The notes under the pieces are model-generated. The model did not search any database and was not told the DNA's origin. It worked only from the letters and a program-made list of their open reading frames with translations. Below, one piece after another: positions 5,300-5,354 of a stretch of DNA of 5,354 bases. Positions within the stretch are counted from its first letter, which is position 1; each line of letters opens with the position of its first letter. Source of the DNA: Chloroflexota bacterium (GTDB lineage Bacteria; Chloroflexota; Dehalococcoidia; Lucifugimonadales; Lucifugimonadaceae); the NCBI GenBank assembly GCA_016210435.1, contig JACQUF010000038.1, positions 1-5,354 on the forward strand. The letters run 5' to 3'. Both the position numbers and the translations under genes were made by a program.

Positions 5300-5354
5300 C
5301 CCGGCTATCGCTCGCAAGGATCTGCCCGTCCCGCATGGTGAGGATGCGGCTGCA
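5292..5354 (-). CDS. 3' end of a convergent gene, probably an ABC-transporter ATP-binding protein
   Basis: The minus-strand frame from the right edge is open for 20 codons and ends at TGA (5294-5292). The visible C-terminus contains RILTMRDGQI followed by a short polar tail ending in RGA. An (A/S)(D/S)R(I/V)-x-x-M-(R/K)-DG-(R/Q)-I block of this kind is typical of the end of ABC ATPases of the LolD/MacB exporter type, just after the H-loop region. With so little sequence the family is a reasonable guess only; the Walker, signature and H-loop motifs lie outside the window. It converges on the Rieske-flavoprotein gene with no intervening base. Confidence 0.6.
   Translation of the reverse strand, partial: CSRILTMRDGQILASDSRGA

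Noticed and set aside
1..5354. CRISPR array, tRNA/rRNA, phage genes, toxin-antitoxin or other defence system
   Set aside because: No regularly spaced repeats, cloverleaf-like segments, integrase or transposase, or defence-related motifs were seen on either strand.

Overview
This is a GC-rich bacterial segment (clearly above 55% G+C by eye; not computed) with a compact layout. It holds three complete genes and two genes cut by the window edges. No tRNA, rRNA, CRISPR array, transposase or phage gene is visible. Gene content (a CocE/NonD hydrolase, an enolase-superfamily dehydratase-like enzyme, a RidA-family protein and a Rieske/AIF-type flavoprotein) suits a heterotroph with a broad organic-acid or ester catabolic repertoire. 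The strongly Shine-Dalgarno-led genes and the TTCGA..TCGAA intergenic repeat are compatible with Chloroflexota (SAR202/Dehalococcoidia-like) or Proteobacteria. That taxonomic guess is weak and comes from memory of similar genomes, not from a search.

Layout. Positions 1-1931 (minus strand) hold one uninterrupted frame of 643 codons for a CocE/NonD-family alpha/beta hydrolase. Its C-terminus runs off the left edge, probably by only a few tens of residues. A 76-bp divergent spacer (1932-2007) carries ribosome binding sites for both flanking genes. On the plus strand, 2008-3129 encodes a mandelate racemase-type enolase-superfamily enzyme, most like sugar-acid dehydratases. A RidA/YjgF-family protein (3153-3575) follows after only 23 bp. 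The 186-bp gap at 3576-3761 contains two hairpin-forming, probably dispersed, repeat units. After it comes 3762-5291, a fusion of an N-terminal Rieske [2Fe-2S] ferredoxin domain with an AIF-like FAD/NAD(P)H reductase. Its stop codon abuts, with no spacer, the stop codon of a convergent minus-strand gene. Only the last 20 codons of that gene are inside the window, and they look like the C-terminus of an ABC-transporter ATPase.

How the genes may work together (inference): the hydrolase could release an acid from an ester or amide, the dehydratase could remove water from the hydroxy acid to give a 2-keto acid through an enol, and the RidA-like protein could handle a reactive enol, enamine or related by-product. 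The dehydratase and RidA genes are very likely cotranscribed. The Rieske-flavoprotein has its own leader and is probably a separate unit. Its electron acceptor is not in the window.

The most unusual points are: a RidA-like protein lacking the Arg equivalent to E. coli Arg105, coupled to an enolase-family enzyme; Glu in place of the usual Asp at the first metal-ligand position of that enzyme; a palindromic repeat flanked by a 7-bp direct repeat; and the zero-gap TGATCA convergent gene junction. None of these amounts to a demonstrably new system.
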